A DNA stretch of 64,000 nt from Phymatolithon calcareum (taxonomy: Eukaryota; Rhodophyta; Florideophyceae; Hapalidiales), in the NCBI GenBank assembly GCA_977006965.1, contig OZ345384.1, positions 496,001 to 560,000 on the forward strand, written 5' to 3'. The notes under the pieces were generated by a model. That model was not told the origin of the DNA. It worked only from the letters and a program-made list of their open reading frames with translations, and made no database searches. Position 1 is the stretch's first letter. The number at the start of each line of letters is the position of its first letter. The position numbers and the translations under genes were made by a program. This document shows positions 33,356-43,961 of this stretch, in pieces.

Positions 33356-33563
33356 AAAGGCGTCAATTGAGGAAATCTGATCCGTGGACTCGAAGCTTTT
33401 CCCTCCCTTTTTACGAGAGTGGGTTTTTGCAGCTAGGACTACGACGTTTAACCCAGGTTACAAGTATTTGATCGAAGCTACAACGGAGCTGCTGAAACGC
33501 ATCTCTCTTGCAGTTTCATGAGTGTTGCTGAGGGCGTTTAATAAATTCCAAATTCAAAAAGGG

Positions 33564-33865
33564 CCTCTACGGGGCTGCTCACTATGTTCCTGTTTTTGCT
33601 GTGTTGCTTGAAGTGCTTCACCCGCCTCTCGCTGACTTTCTCCGCGACGTCTATGAGCATGTTCTTGATTGAAGACTGAAGTTCGTAAATTTCCAGTAAT
33701 TGCATAGACCTTGCCTTATCTTCCCATTATGTACCTCTCAGTCAATGACTAGTTATGTGTGCATTGGCTTGATACCAGTCATGACTTGATGTAGACTTCT
33801 GTTTGTTCCATCGCTGTTGAAACCCAGCCTCTTGAGGGGATTTTCATTCATAATGCTCATCGCAG
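33564..33865. other. Unassigned spacer
   Basis: No gene or repeat recognised. Confidence 0.4.
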
Positions 33866-34112
33866 CAATCGGAGCGAGGAGACCTGAACCGGACCGAACC
33901 ATCCACGAGACACGAAACTGAAGAATTCTGGCGCGGGCGGGTAGCCCGCGCCGGTATTTGTGACCACGACGAATGCGTTGACGAATGCGCGCATTTTTGC
34001 TGCTTCTCCGCCGAAATCGGTTGTCGCGATGAAGAATGCTGCCCCGCTGAAGACCAATTCAAGAGTGCTGACCCCGAAACACTCTGCGAACCGACGCGAA
34101 ATATCCGAAATC
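33866..34112 (-). repeat. Dispersed repeat E, copy 2
   Basis: Reverse complement of 1655-1880 with moderate divergence (GAGACCTGAACCGGACC, GAAGAATTCTGGCGCGGGC, CCGACGCGAAATATC). Confidence 0.6.
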
Positions 34113-34199
34113 GTGCTACGTGTTGAATGTATGAGACCATCGATATCATACCCGGTGCACGACTAGTTATTGCCGACGCGAAAACCGGAACCTGCGCCG

Positions 34200-34555
34200 A
34201 TAGTCCCCACCGAAGTTGTCCCTCCGAGCGAGGTTCCGTTTTTGGAGCCGCGCAAGATGTCCCCCCTCAGTGGGCTTCCGTTGAACGCCCTCCGAAGTTG
34301 TCCCACCGAGCGAGCCTCCGTTGACGAACGCCACCCTCCAAGTTGCCCCCGCGAGCGAGAGCGAGGCCTCGTTGAAGAGCCTCCCGAAGTTGTCCCCCCG
34401 AAAGAGCACTCGTTGAAGAGCGCCTACCTGTAGCTGTCGCCTCGAGCGAGCTCTCGTTGAAGAGCACACCCCCTGATGTTAAGATACCCCAGAAGTTTTC
34501 CCCCGAGAGGGCTTCCCTTTATTAGCCCCCCGGAAGTTATGCGAGCGCGCCGAGA
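34200..34555. repeat. Degenerate GC-rich minisatellite
   Basis: At least six imperfect units of roughly 40-60 bp, each with a core like CCGAAGTTGTCCC followed by CGAGCGAG and CGTTGAAGAGC. Units start near 34204, 34287, 34345, 34383, 34430 and 34488. Both strands give open repetitive frames; nothing argues that either is expressed. Confidence 0.65.
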
Positions 34556-34689
34556 AGACCTCCGACTGCGGAGGTTTGCCCTACTCGGCAATTTTTACTG
34601 CGAAGAAGAAGAACGTAGCAAGTGATGGATACTAGAGTTGGAGATGATGGAGATGAGTGCGGCAATTGTGACTTGGGAACATAATTGTT

Positions 34690-34795
34690 ATACAGGGTAG
34701 TTACTCAGTCCCAAGCTGCTCTGTTGTTGGTGAATACCGTCGTTGAGGGCTTGTAAAATAAAAACATACAATTTCCCCCGCCCTCCCATAATGCT
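34690..34795 (+). repeat. F1-type 3' tail fragment
   Basis: GCTGCTCTG, CGTTGAGGGCTTGTAAAATA, then AAAACATACAATTT and a C-rich end (CCCCCGCCCTCCC). Opposite in orientation to the full F1 element. Confidence 0.7.
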
Positions 34796-34949
34796 CATCA
34801 ACATGCCTACCACCGCTGTCCAATCCTGGTGCACGAGTTTCAATTCGGACAAAAGAGCGTTGCAAGCAGCAAGCACAGTTCGAATAACTCTCTCCACGGT
34901 TCTGTTCACCCACGGGGAGTATGCCAGAGTGAATAGGTGTCTGATTTTG

Positions 34950-35115
34950 TGGATATCGACGAGATTTTACTGGCGGTGGAGTACGCGTTTGGAAGATTTC
35001 CCCAAGTATCTACAACGCTGATGGCAGATAGATTCGGAAACAAAGTCAGACAGCACATGGAGACCCTGGATCGCAACTTGTCAGTTTATGAACTCAAGGA
35101 AGGGTCTCACGACTG
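34950..35115 (+). repeat. F3-like RT C-terminal fragment
   Basis: Reads VEYAFGRFPQVSTTLMADRF and RQHMETLDRNLSVYEL in one frame, matching the C-terminal block of F3 (GRFPQVSTTRISNTFG) and the fragment at 25878. Confidence 0.65.
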
Positions 35116-35690
35116 ACGTTGGGTTTGCATTAGGCGCAATAAAGCTACATATTTGAACATGTAATCGCGTTGATCTGCTTTGCATCGCCTCTGATTTCAT
35201 TTCATGTCACATTTTCCGTCAGGCGATCGAACTCGTCTTGATTGGATATACCAGCAGATGTACTGGCTCAGCCTTCTTTGTAAATGAAGTACCTGAAATG
35301 GATTTAGCCAGACTTTCTGAAGCGAGCGAGATGACGTAGTCGAATATCAGCCCGATGAAAAGCGAACAGCTTTCCGATCGGCGAGATGACTTAAATGATA
35401 TCAGCGATTGTCGTCATAGATTCACAACCAGAAGCAGGATCTTTGGAGGATAATCGGTTCAAAGTTTTGTAGTGCCCAAAGGGTCTATGAATCGATAGCT
35501 GTGTCCACGACGAGTTGAACACACTGTCTCCGGAGTTGGGCATTAGCCGCACTAGCTCGTGCTAGAATTCTTGATTGGGTTCAGTTTTCTTCTTGATGCT
35601 TAAGTTTCTTCTCAGTGAGGAACTCCCAGCAGGATTTTATATCTTTTCTGTTACGCTGATTTCGTCACCCAACCTGGCTAAACACTTGTG
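35116..35690. other. Intergenic, nothing recognised
   Basis: No supported gene or repeat in this stretch. Confidence 0.4.
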
Positions 35691-35693
35691 TTC

Positions 35694-36989
35694 CTAGTGT
35701 CTATTTGACGAACCCCCTCAATTGAGAGTATTTCCCTCAATTGAGGGGCGTTTTAAAAGCTCAAAAAAGTTTGTAAAAAGAATGCGGAACGGGTCATTCG
35801 CGCCACATTTAGTAAGGCGGGGTCGTGCTCTGCGTGAGGAGTACCGGAACTAATATGATATAAAAGCTTCGCTCGGCTCTGGAAACGAAAATGTGCTGGT
35901 CAATTACAAGAATCACATCCACTATGCCACGAGAAAAAGACCCGCGCCGAGTGGTCGGTGCACCCGTACACTCAAAAGAAACGTCTGTAACCAGTCTCGC
36001 AGAGTGCGGCAGACTATATGGGGCCTTGTCCAAGTCGAAAAAGGTGAACGGCACAGTTCAAGAGGTACTTGTGGACGAAATTAACGGTCGCGCGAGCACA
36101 TAACTTCTCGTGAAATGGGTGCTAGTTTGGCACCCGGTGATGAAGACTAAGATTTCGACAGTTAAGATTGTTAACATCAAGACAGGGAGCGCTGACGATG
36201 ATATTTCAGTCGCTCAGCAGCTTGAACCGAACCAGCAGCGGCAAAGCGCGTCAACGCCAAGGCCCGCTTACAGTACTCACATGCGCCAATCTTCATCGCG
36301 AAACGCCAGCTCAATGACTCCAGTGGCAACCAAAAGCTCTTCAAAAGGCCTCAAAAGCTCGGAAGAAACTCTCAGAAGTGTTGAACGACCTCGCCCTGGC
36401 TCTCTCGCCTACGCGTTGCAAGGCTCTTGGGACCAAGCGTCACAAGAGGAGCTTGATGTCCTCACACCCGACCGCGAGCCGAATACTGTTGCTCATGGCG
36501 TGGCCTGGTATGAGAGGAAGGTGCTATGCTCGATTGGGGGAAGGGTTCCCCGTCAGTTCTGGAGAGTTCGCGAATCAGAACCCATTTCACGCGATGTGAC
36601 ATGCTCGCGCGACCATTGATTTTTCCACGAGTACGTTCTGAACCATACCACTCATCTTTTTTCACTCCGAAAAGTCTCCGTATAGTCTGGAGCACTCTGC
36701 TAGACCGCTTTCTGATGTTATCTTGGTGTGTACTGATGTAAAGACCGTGCGCGGCCGGTGTTTTTCTCGTCGAATGGCAGGTCTGATACTTCTCAGTGAC
36801 CAACATATTTTCGTTGCTAGCGCCGAACGAAGCGAATTTAAAGTAGTAGTGCGGATACTCCTCGCACAGAGCATAAACCAGGCTTTACGAATATGGCATG
36901 AGCGATCTGTTTCGAATTTGCTTTATGGATTTTTTCGAGCTTTCAAATCGCCCCTCAATTGAGGGAAAATTTCCGTCAAATAGACACTA
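35694..36989. mobile_element. piggyBac-like element, copy 2: foldback derivative with two left ends
   Basis: Both termini read CTAGTGTCTATTTGACG inward. The left half (to about 36573, plus) carries the transposase N-terminus. The right half (36574-36989) is an inverted, diverged copy of the same left end: it encodes the N-terminal region on the minus strand (INGRASMSHRVKWVLIRE) and has the left-end sequence CGATTTGAAAGCTCGAAAAA instead of the right-end sequence of copies 1 and 3. The result is an inverted repeat of about 420 bp arms. It cannot encode a transposase. Confidence 0.8.
35891..36619 (+). pseudogene. piggyBac-like transposase N-terminus in copy 2
   Basis: One frame runs from the ATG at 35891 to 36619 with one stop (TAA at 36101-36103, TCA in copy 1). 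It begins MCWSITRITSTMPREKDPRR, followed by SKSKKVNGTVQEVLVDEING, KWVLVWHPV and, near the end, PRQFWRVR. It is cut at the inversion junction near 36573, before the catalytic domain. The N-terminal ATG gives the best view of the true start of this family. Confidence 0.7.
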
Positions 36990-37329
36990 GAGAACATGAA
37001 AGAGAACTATCAAGAAATCAGTCCAATGAATACTACTGCAATAAATGCAATAAATGCTGCGTGTCTCGAACAATTGATGACTGTCGTTGTAGTCCACGTA
37101 GAATATCAAGTACTCGAACTAGATCCCACCTAGTTGATCGACATTTCACTGCTGAGGTACCGGGTTTAAATACGACTTTCGTCGCCTCTGGGTTAGGAGG
37201 CTGGTCATATACAAGGCGTATTCTGAAAACATCTCTACTAGTTTCTAGTATCTCGCTTAACGTCTCCTGTCAAGATTTTGTCAGCCCTTCTTGCGCTGAT
37301 TTAGTCACCATTTTGGCCAGAGCTTGGTT
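36990..37329. other. Unassigned spacer
   Basis: No gene recognised; AT-rich with decayed RT-like pieces possible at its right end. Confidence 0.35.
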
Positions 37330-38680
37330 CATCTCCTGCTTGGTATCGATACCCAAGTCCAACCAATCTTCCTCTCTGTCAAGTCCGTCATCGCAATGTT
37401 GATCCGCCTTGTCGGAATGATATACGCCTTCTGATATAATTCTCGCAATAGATCCTTCAAGATGCTTCTTTTCATCGATAAGATCATTAGCTTACACAAC
37501 TCCTCCATATTGATCACATGCTGCTTTAGGACGCATTTTGTTTCCAGTCCAAGTTCTTCGAGTATTGGTCATCCAAGTCGAGGCTCCTTAACCTCTTGAT
37601 TTGCAACCTACCACACCCATTCTCGTATTATGAGCTTTTTTGCATGACAGAAAAAGAGTTCTGTCGTAACCTTCGCTTCCTCATTGCATAAAGTATAGAT
37701 AAGTTTCTTCTCTGAGTTCGATGCTGCTGGCAACCCATATTTTTATTCATTTTAGAACGTCTTTGTTTCAATTCGGTCCCCGCTTTCCAGTAACATTTCA
37801 TAAAGGTCCAGAGGCATCAGATTGATATCTCAATTAATTGGATTTATTGAGATGGTATACCATGTGTCCCAACGTGAGGAAGTCGGCACCTTTCTTACCA
37901 CTCTACTACTCTCAAAATTTCGGTTCCTTTATCAGAATTACTTAGTATCTCGTCAATAGCTCGGGCCACGTTGGTCTCCTCCGTAGGAGTCCAAGTTGTC
38001 TTTCTCAAGATGCTGCTGAGTGTTCTAACTGTCCATGCTCCTTGACTGCCCACTTCTTCTGTTAACTTCGGCGGATTTCTTGGAAAGTGACCTACAAACC
38101 ATATTGCACAGAGAAGTCTGTGCCTGCGTTCTTTCATCCTCACTGCTTGGTGCGGTACACCATTCTTGGGAGATGTAATTTCCTGGGATGACGTTCTTCT
38201 TGTTGTTCCCAGGCTAGTCGGAGGGCACCTCTGTCTTGGATATCGGTTGGCGTGTTCGATTTTCCCATGCGGCCAAGCGTTTTTCTTCTTCTTGTATTCC
38301 TCCAGTAGCCGTTTCTGCTCATCTTCCTCGCACTCTACGCAGTCGCTTGGAAAATGCTTTTTCCGTTGGTCTTACATGCAGGATTAAGACATACTGGAAT
38401 CCATTTCCTTCGTTTCGTGTCCTCCTGGGATCCAGATTTTTGCGTCTTCGGTGTTAGGGGATATTTAATGATTTTATTTTGAGAGTTCCAAAAGCCGCAC
38501 CTTGGAGTAACGGGGCAGCTCTTGCGATATGTTCTGGGCTAAAGTCCTCTGGCTACTCATACGTTCTTGATTCGTAGTTCTCTCCCAACAAGAGCTCTGT
38601 TGCACTCTCAGGGTCGGCAAGGTAGCCGGCACTCGCTCTCGCCAATTGTGGCTTCCTTGAGATGCGATCATTTACTCACT
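37330..38680 (-). pseudogene. Non-LTR family F4, RT C-terminus and 3' end, decayed
   Basis: On the minus strand a fragment at 38143-37895 reads RRHRLLCAIWFVGHFPRNPP, the counterpart of the K-H-R-L-L-A-V-K-W block of F1, and ends at a stop at 37895. The 3' UTR 37894-37840 (CTCACGTTGGGACACATGG, TCAATAAATCCAATTAATTG) is repeated at 16975-17065 and 52725-52832. Pieces up to 38680 and perhaps 38870 continue the RT upstream (a segment like GVCYATPS resembling WEYAIHLTP) in broken frames. The left part (37330-37830) is only weakly RT-like. Confidence 0.5.
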
Positions 38681-39054
38681 GCTATGAGCGGTGCCTTATA
38701 AGCTATCCGATTCTCAACCTACTGGCTGGGGGTTGCATAGCACACCCCACGAATACCGACACTATCCTGTCACTGATAGGTCTAACGGCTACCGCGATAC
38801 GCACGTGCGAGTCAGTGACCCAACTTGGCGATATCTTGGTGCCTCCCAACCGGTGATTTTTTCGACTGTCGGATCTGTCCGTTATTACGAGCTGACACTT
38901 GCGGGTGGCAACCCGACGTGGTCGCTCTCAAGGATTTTCCCTACATCGTATGCTGTTAGTGTCTTTATTAGCCTTCTTGTTTCGCCATCACCGCGCTCGC
39001 ATTTGAAAGCCACGTTCTTGTTCAACAACAACAGATTTTTCCCCTCGAGATCTC

Positions 39055-39222
39055 TCCGTTGAGATCAGAGGTAGGTTTTCTAATTTTGCTGACTATAGCC
39101 GTTTTTATGCGAAATGGAGCCTCTGGGCTCTGAGTTGAGTCCTCGTGGCTCATCAGAAGTGTTGCCCCAAGCGTCTGCAGATGCGTTGGTAACACTATAA
39201 TAAAAATCTCCACTTCTTCTTC
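39055..39222 (+). repeat. F5-type 3' tail copy
   Basis: GATCAGAGGTAGGTTTTC, GTTGCCCCAAGCGTCTGCAG, ATGCGTTGGTAACA, ATAATAAAAATCTCCACTTC and a (TTC)n end. Confidence 0.65.
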
Positions 39223-39342
39223 TTCAACAACAAGAGACATACACTGCAGTTTCAGATTTCCAGTGCTATGGCGCAGCTCCTTTGTGTCTCTTGCACTCAA
39301 ACCCAATATCTTCACTCATCTTCGACGACGCTAGCGTCTTTT

Positions 39343-39412
39343 TATTCAAGTTTATTTAAAAGCCCCACAGACTTCCGAAGATATGGGCGAGGCGTCCTCT
39401 GATGCTACCTTC
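39343..39412 (-). repeat. F3-type 3' tail copy, interrupted by piggyBac-like copy 3
   Basis: Matches CAAGTTTATTTAAAAGCCCC to GATGCTACC of the tail described at 9325-9500. It ends exactly where the next element begins. Confidence 0.7.
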
Positions 39413-39415
39413 CTA

Positions 39416-41339
39416 CTAGTGTCTATGTGACGAACACACTCAATTTAGGGATTTAAAAGCTCAAAAACGTTTGTAAGAAGAATGCGGAACAGAATTCGGA
39501 AAAGCGACCTTCTGTTCTTGGTGGGGAGTACCCCTTTACAACCTTAAATCGTGTGTTTCGCCGGTAGGAACGAAAATCTGTTGGTTACTCAGAGAAAACA
39601 CATCTGCCATGTCTCGAGAAAAGAACCGCCTCGAGTGGTCGGCACAGACATACACAAAAAAGCAGCATTAGTAATAAGTCCCGCAGAGTGCTTCCGACTA
39701 TACCGAGCGTTTTCCAAGTCAAAAAAGGTGAACGGCACGTTTCAAGTGGTGCGCTTTGATGAAATTAAGGGCTGCTCGAGCGCGTCACTTCGCGTGAAAT
39801 TGGTCCTTGTTCAGAAACTAATCAAAAAGACTAAGATAAAGACTATCAGCATTGTTAACGTTAAGGCAGGGAAGGCTAACGAACGCGCTGGTTCCTCTTG
39901 AATGGTTATATCAAGTCTCAGCAGGCAAAATTTTGTACCTCGAACACCGGCTTACAGTACTCGCGGTTGCCAATCTTCTTCGCCTAACGCCGAGTTTCCC
40001 GATCAGTATCAACCACACTCTCGAAAAAGGCAACAAAAACCTACTATACAATCAACAGGGACTCTTAACGCCCTCTTCCGGGCTCTCTCACTTACCCCCT
40101 GCATGGTGCTTGGGACCAACAATCGCAAGAGGAGCTTGATGTCATTGCGCCAGATCGTGAGCAGAGTATTTTTGCTAATGGAGTGCCTTGGTTCGAGCGC
40201 CAAGTTCAATGTCCAATTGGGGGAGGGATTCCACGTCAGTTCTGGAAAGTTCGCACTATCAACGTAGATGTTATATACGAGAACGGTGGCATCGGGTTCC
40301 ACACACCATACGATTCCTTCATGATGATGTTTCGCCGAGTGCACCTGAGAACAATTTTTGCTTTGGCATCCACTAAGCTGAAACGAATAGGAAGAATGGA
40401 GGCTAAGATTTTCGGAATACTCATCCTCATGAGTTGGGCGCAAAGAGATTTGGGGAAGTCTACAATGGGGAATAAATATATGCTCGCTCCTTCACTTTCA
40501 AACAGTGGGATGACCAGAGCCAAGTTCTCCGAGTACGTCCGGTGCGCCACATTCACCGTGCAACCAAGTGAACAAGGCACTATGTCGTCCGTACAGTACC
40601 GGTGGCGCTCGTTCAGGATTTTGTCGATGCTATTAATGATCACGAAAAAACCACCGTGTCTCTGGTAGACATGTTTTGCTCTGACATGTTCATATCTCTT
40701 TCATATGGCAACGGAGGCCATTGGATTGAAAATGGCCTAATTCAGTACATCGCCATCCACCGTAAACCGGAGAAAGTTTGCGAGTTACAGAATTCAGCCT
40801 AAGGAAGACGTGAGATGATACTGCATCTTGAGCTGTCGACCACATCAGAGGGCGAGAAGCAGAACGATTTAGAAGGTGAAACTGCCCATAGTACAGTTTA
40901 CTGCGGCGTCTTGTGACCCTATACTCTGGTACAAGGTGCCTTGTCCTCCCGGATTCATTTGCCTCGCGCAATATTCATCGATGTTCAGTACTACAAAAGG
41001 TACATTTGCTCCAAGGGCGGTGTTGAACCCACTTAACTCCCCCAAAGATGGAAAAGTAAGCCACAGGTGGCATGATGACTACTTTAGCTGTTCAAAACAA
41101 CTGCACACTCTGACAAACCATGGAATTAACCCTCGTGTTATCAACATGTAATAGACTTGCTGGCACCGCAATTAACACTTGTGGCTCTTCAACTGATAGA
41201 AACTGTTTTGATAAGCATGCTGGTTACATCCATGAGCTTGATGCATTTAGTGAGCCTAGTAGTAAGAACCTTTCGTTGTCAAAAATAAATGATTCTCATT
41301 TCCTCAATTGAGGGAAAATTCCCGTCACATAGACACTAG
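39416..41339 (+). mobile_element. piggyBac-like DNA transposon, copy 3, both ends present
   Basis: Ends CTAGTGTCTATGTGACG (39416) and CGTCACATAGACACTAG (ending 41339), with CAATTG-centred motifs just inside (ACTCAATTTAGG, CCTCAATTGAGG). Length 1924 bp. It is a diverged relative of copies 1 and 2 with the same layout. Flanks show no TTAA. Confidence 0.8.
39551..41150 (+). pseudogene. piggyBac-like transposase in copy 3, frameshifted
   Basis: Starts at 39551 (MCFAGRNENLL), followed by SKSKKVNGTFQVV as in copies 1 and 2. A stop near 39901 and at least three frame shifts follow. Later pieces read PRQFWKVRTINVD, HTPYDSFMMMF, IFGILILMSW and YMLAPSLSNSGM. The last clear piece is YGNGGHWIENGLIQYIAIHRKPEKVCELQN cut here to its key signs: a GGHWI turn and RKPE-CE-QN, which follow the first catalytic Asp segment (here replaced) in this transposase family. 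From about 40800 only islands such as HDDYF are recognisable. Non-functional. Confidence 0.65.
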
Positions 41340-41344
41340 AGTAC

Positions 41345-42900
41345 GAAGTAGGGCGACTAGTTTGATCACCGCGGAAATCCCAAAGTAGGAACCCAATTCT
41401 AATTTTCTCCTAAGGGGTACTCGGTTAAATGTCATCCTTAGATACCTTAAACGTGTCGTTCTTTCTCTTGTGTGAAGGGTCACTGGTAGCTTTCCTTCGA
41501 TAGGAATATTCATTCATCTGCCTTCTTCTCCCTTTTCCCATACCTGAATTATTTCTTCTCTACTCCTCTTCTTCGTGACAGATCTCTCTTGGGCTTTCTG
41601 AAGGGCTTGTCGCAAGTCTTCAAAAATCTTGAGATATTCAATATCCTTCGTTGCTTCCCTTACGTCCTCATGTCTTCCAAAAGTACTCTTCTGTTTCTTC
41701 GAGGCGCTTGTTGTGTCTTACTAGGATTAATGGAAACCTTTCTGCTTGATGACTTCTCCTCATCTTTGGCGGTCCCAGTCGGCACAGAAATCGCATACGG
41801 TCCCGTCGATGTTCGACATATTTTTCGGAAAACATTCTTGAAGTACAAGCCCTCTGCCAACTCGATTGCCGAGAGCAATCGATTTGTCATTGGAGTCACG
41901 TGTAGCGCATACTCCCATTTCGAAACTATTAGCGACTTAAAGATCCTGATGCATGTTTCCGGTTTGAATTCTCAAACATTCACTCCAAGCTCCCGAAGCT
42001 TATGTATGCATCCTGCAGCATTTCGAAATCTTGCTATGGCCGTGTCGTCCAACACCCTTGTTATTCATGCTTACCCCAAGATACGGGAGCCCACAGTCTT
42101 GACGGAGTTCTCGTCCCGCCAATTAAAAAGTTTGCTTCTGAACCCCTTTATACTTAAGGACTTTGCTTTTTCCTGGTTTTGTGTTCCATTTCATGCCATT
42201 TTCGCTTGCCCAAATGATCGCTATATCAAGAAGTTTCTGCATTTCTTGTCTGGTCTTCGCTTGAAGAAGAAGAAAGGTAGATTTTTATTTAAAAGTAGCT
42301 GAACATCATCCGCGTATTATGGCGCTGGGCTGTCTGAGACGTTTCCGTGTGTCATGGAAACGGCTTCGGCGAATGTGTCCATGAATATATTGTATATGTA
42401 TGGACTACGAGGGGAGCCTTGAGGCCAGAGGCACTCTTCGGTCGATGATACACTACGTTTCTGTCTCGCCGCTAGCTGATGTGACCCACTACGGTTTTAA
42501 CAGGTATTCAACCATCCTTGTTATCTCTTCAGGATGTTTCTCCGCCAGCCTCTTCATGATCAGTTTTGTTGGGCATACCTTGTTCTGCATGAGGGCCATG
42601 GTTTTATTCGGCTTGTTTTGCTTGAACCACGAGTACCCAGCTTCTTATATTCTTGAGAAGAAATCTGTATCAAACTCCAGAATCATTGCCTTCGCTTGTA
42701 TGACGTGCATTAGCATTCGAAGACTATGTAGAGCCATCTCTAAGATTTCCGGTTGTACTTCTTCGTCTTCATTCTTCTTCACCAAACCTTCAATAAACTT
42801 TGGAATATTTGTTCGATGTCAGTGCTCCAGCTGTCTTAGCTCTTGATATGTCTTTGAACTTCCCTAGGAAGAACATGGACTCGAGAATGCTCCTTTCTTG
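41345..42900 (-). pseudogene. Non-LTR reverse transcriptase fragment, decayed
   Basis: Minus-strand pieces read, in RT order: PQGSPRSPYIYNIFMDTFAE (about 42430-42370), a YADDVQL box (42320-42299), WASENGMKWNTKPGKSK (about 42200), YLGVSMNNKGV (about 42080), KWEYALHVTPMTNR (about 41900) and charged sequence to 41520. Upstream RT pieces reach about 42850. A stop precedes YADD. The frame is interrupted by a 37-bp F5 tail at 42262-42298. Family assignment is uncertain; it resembles F1 and F4. Confidence 0.65.
42262..42298 (-). repeat. Minimal F5 tail insertion inside an RT gene
   Basis: GAAGAAGAAGAAAGGTAGAT then TTTTATTTAAAAG is the last ~35 bases of F5 including the (TTC)n tail. It sits two codons after the YADD box of the host fragment. 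Confidence 0.65.
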
Positions 42901-42904
42901 CAAC

Positions 42905-43050
42905 TGTTTGGAAGCAGCTTTTCATAACTTGCTCATTCTAGTATATCGCCTGGTCCCTAATACAGGGACTCGTAGTTCTTCATATTGCCAATTGAGTAGT
43001 ATGGAGTCTAATGCCTTTTCCGTTCTTAACATTTCTCCGGAGTCCAGTCG
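42905..43050 (-). repeat. F3 3' coding-end fragment
   Basis: Matches 12627-12770 closely (TTTTCATAACTTGCTCATTC, CTAATACAGGGACTCG, GCCTTTTCCGTTCTTAACAT). It represents the last codons of F3 ORF2. Confidence 0.65.
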
Positions 43051-43341
43051 AGAATACTCCTGTCGATTTACACCTTGTAAGATGCCACCGTCATCCACGG
43101 GACTTCTTTCTTGACCTCGTCTTTGTGCCGTTTTCTCTCCTTCAAAAGCCTTGTCACAACTTTTGGGTCGAGACTCTGTAATATCGGGTGACTAACGCGT
43201 TGGAATAGCGCAGCGGTAGTTTCTGACGGGTGGGTTGTGCCGACGAAAGAAATCCACTTTCCATGGTTCGATGGTTATCGATTTCCAAACCAAACAAGCT
43301 TCCTCTTGTCAAGCAGACATTCCCCTGCAGGAAGAAATTTC

Positions 43342-43686
43342 TGTAATCACTGAGAGTGAAAAATAAGGTTTTGTTTATCTTGAAAGGGGGTGATCTCTCT
43401 CTGATGCGATGCCTCAGTCTAAGATGCAATCAGGATCGCGGTTTAAATAAGGACGAGGGCGAGAAATTGCTCACCTTGCAAAGAGGGGGCGCTAACCGAC
43501 ACTAGACTAATAGTACGTTGAGCGTTAGTGTGTGTCTGCGATTAATCTGCTGATTCTTCTTGGAAGAGTCGTTCACCACGCTGTGTTGACAGTTTCGGTG
43601 GATAGATCGCAAGGAGCCGTCCTATAACTTCTAGGTCGATGGTGATAATGTCGTTCATTACACCCCTGTATCATTGCGTGTCTACA
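43342..43686 (-). repeat. Ty3/gypsy-type LTR, second copy
   Basis: Begins TGTAGACACGC and ends GTGATTACA on the minus strand, about 85-90% similar by eye to 28046-27712. On the plus side, 43687-43720 shows a short similarity to the pol end next to the first LTR (CATGGAT), so a little interior may remain. Confidence 0.65.
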
Positions 43687-43961
43687 AAAGTCATGGATAC
43701 AAGAACTCAACTCAGCACAATGTTTGAGACACACTATGTCTGCTCGGGCATGTGCTTCCTAATAAATGAGCTCGCACAGAAGACTTTACTATCCCAGGTG
43801 CCCTCCTCTCCAGGTGGAATCGAATCGTATTTCGAGCAACAGGCTGAGAAGAAGGAGTGCCTTCCTAATTACCTAGCAGAAATAACGCCCTGTCATAATT
43901 TAAGTAGAAGATAATTCATCAATAAAGCGCCGCCTTGCGAGCCCAATCGAGGAGAAAGCAG

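Larger units (their letters stand above)
28700..33563 (+). mobile_element. Non-LTR retrotransposon family F2, near full length but decayed
   Basis: Plus-strand LINE with ORF1 remains (about 28818-30392), ORF2 (about 30406-33355) and a 3' UTR of about 200 bp ending TTTAATAAATTCCAAATTCA and a short A-run at 33563. The 5' limit is uncertain. It is more decayed than F1, with many frameshifts and stops. A second 3' end lies at 16334-16796. Confidence 0.8.

Noticed and set aside
34170-34433. Repetitive protein gene in the minisatellite
   Set aside because: Both strands are open because the unit lacks stops; no start context, leader or flanking exon supports a gene.
41589-42302. 237-codon plus-strand frame
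   Set aside because: The minus strand carries RT motifs (YLGVSMNN, KWEYALHVTP) across the same bases.
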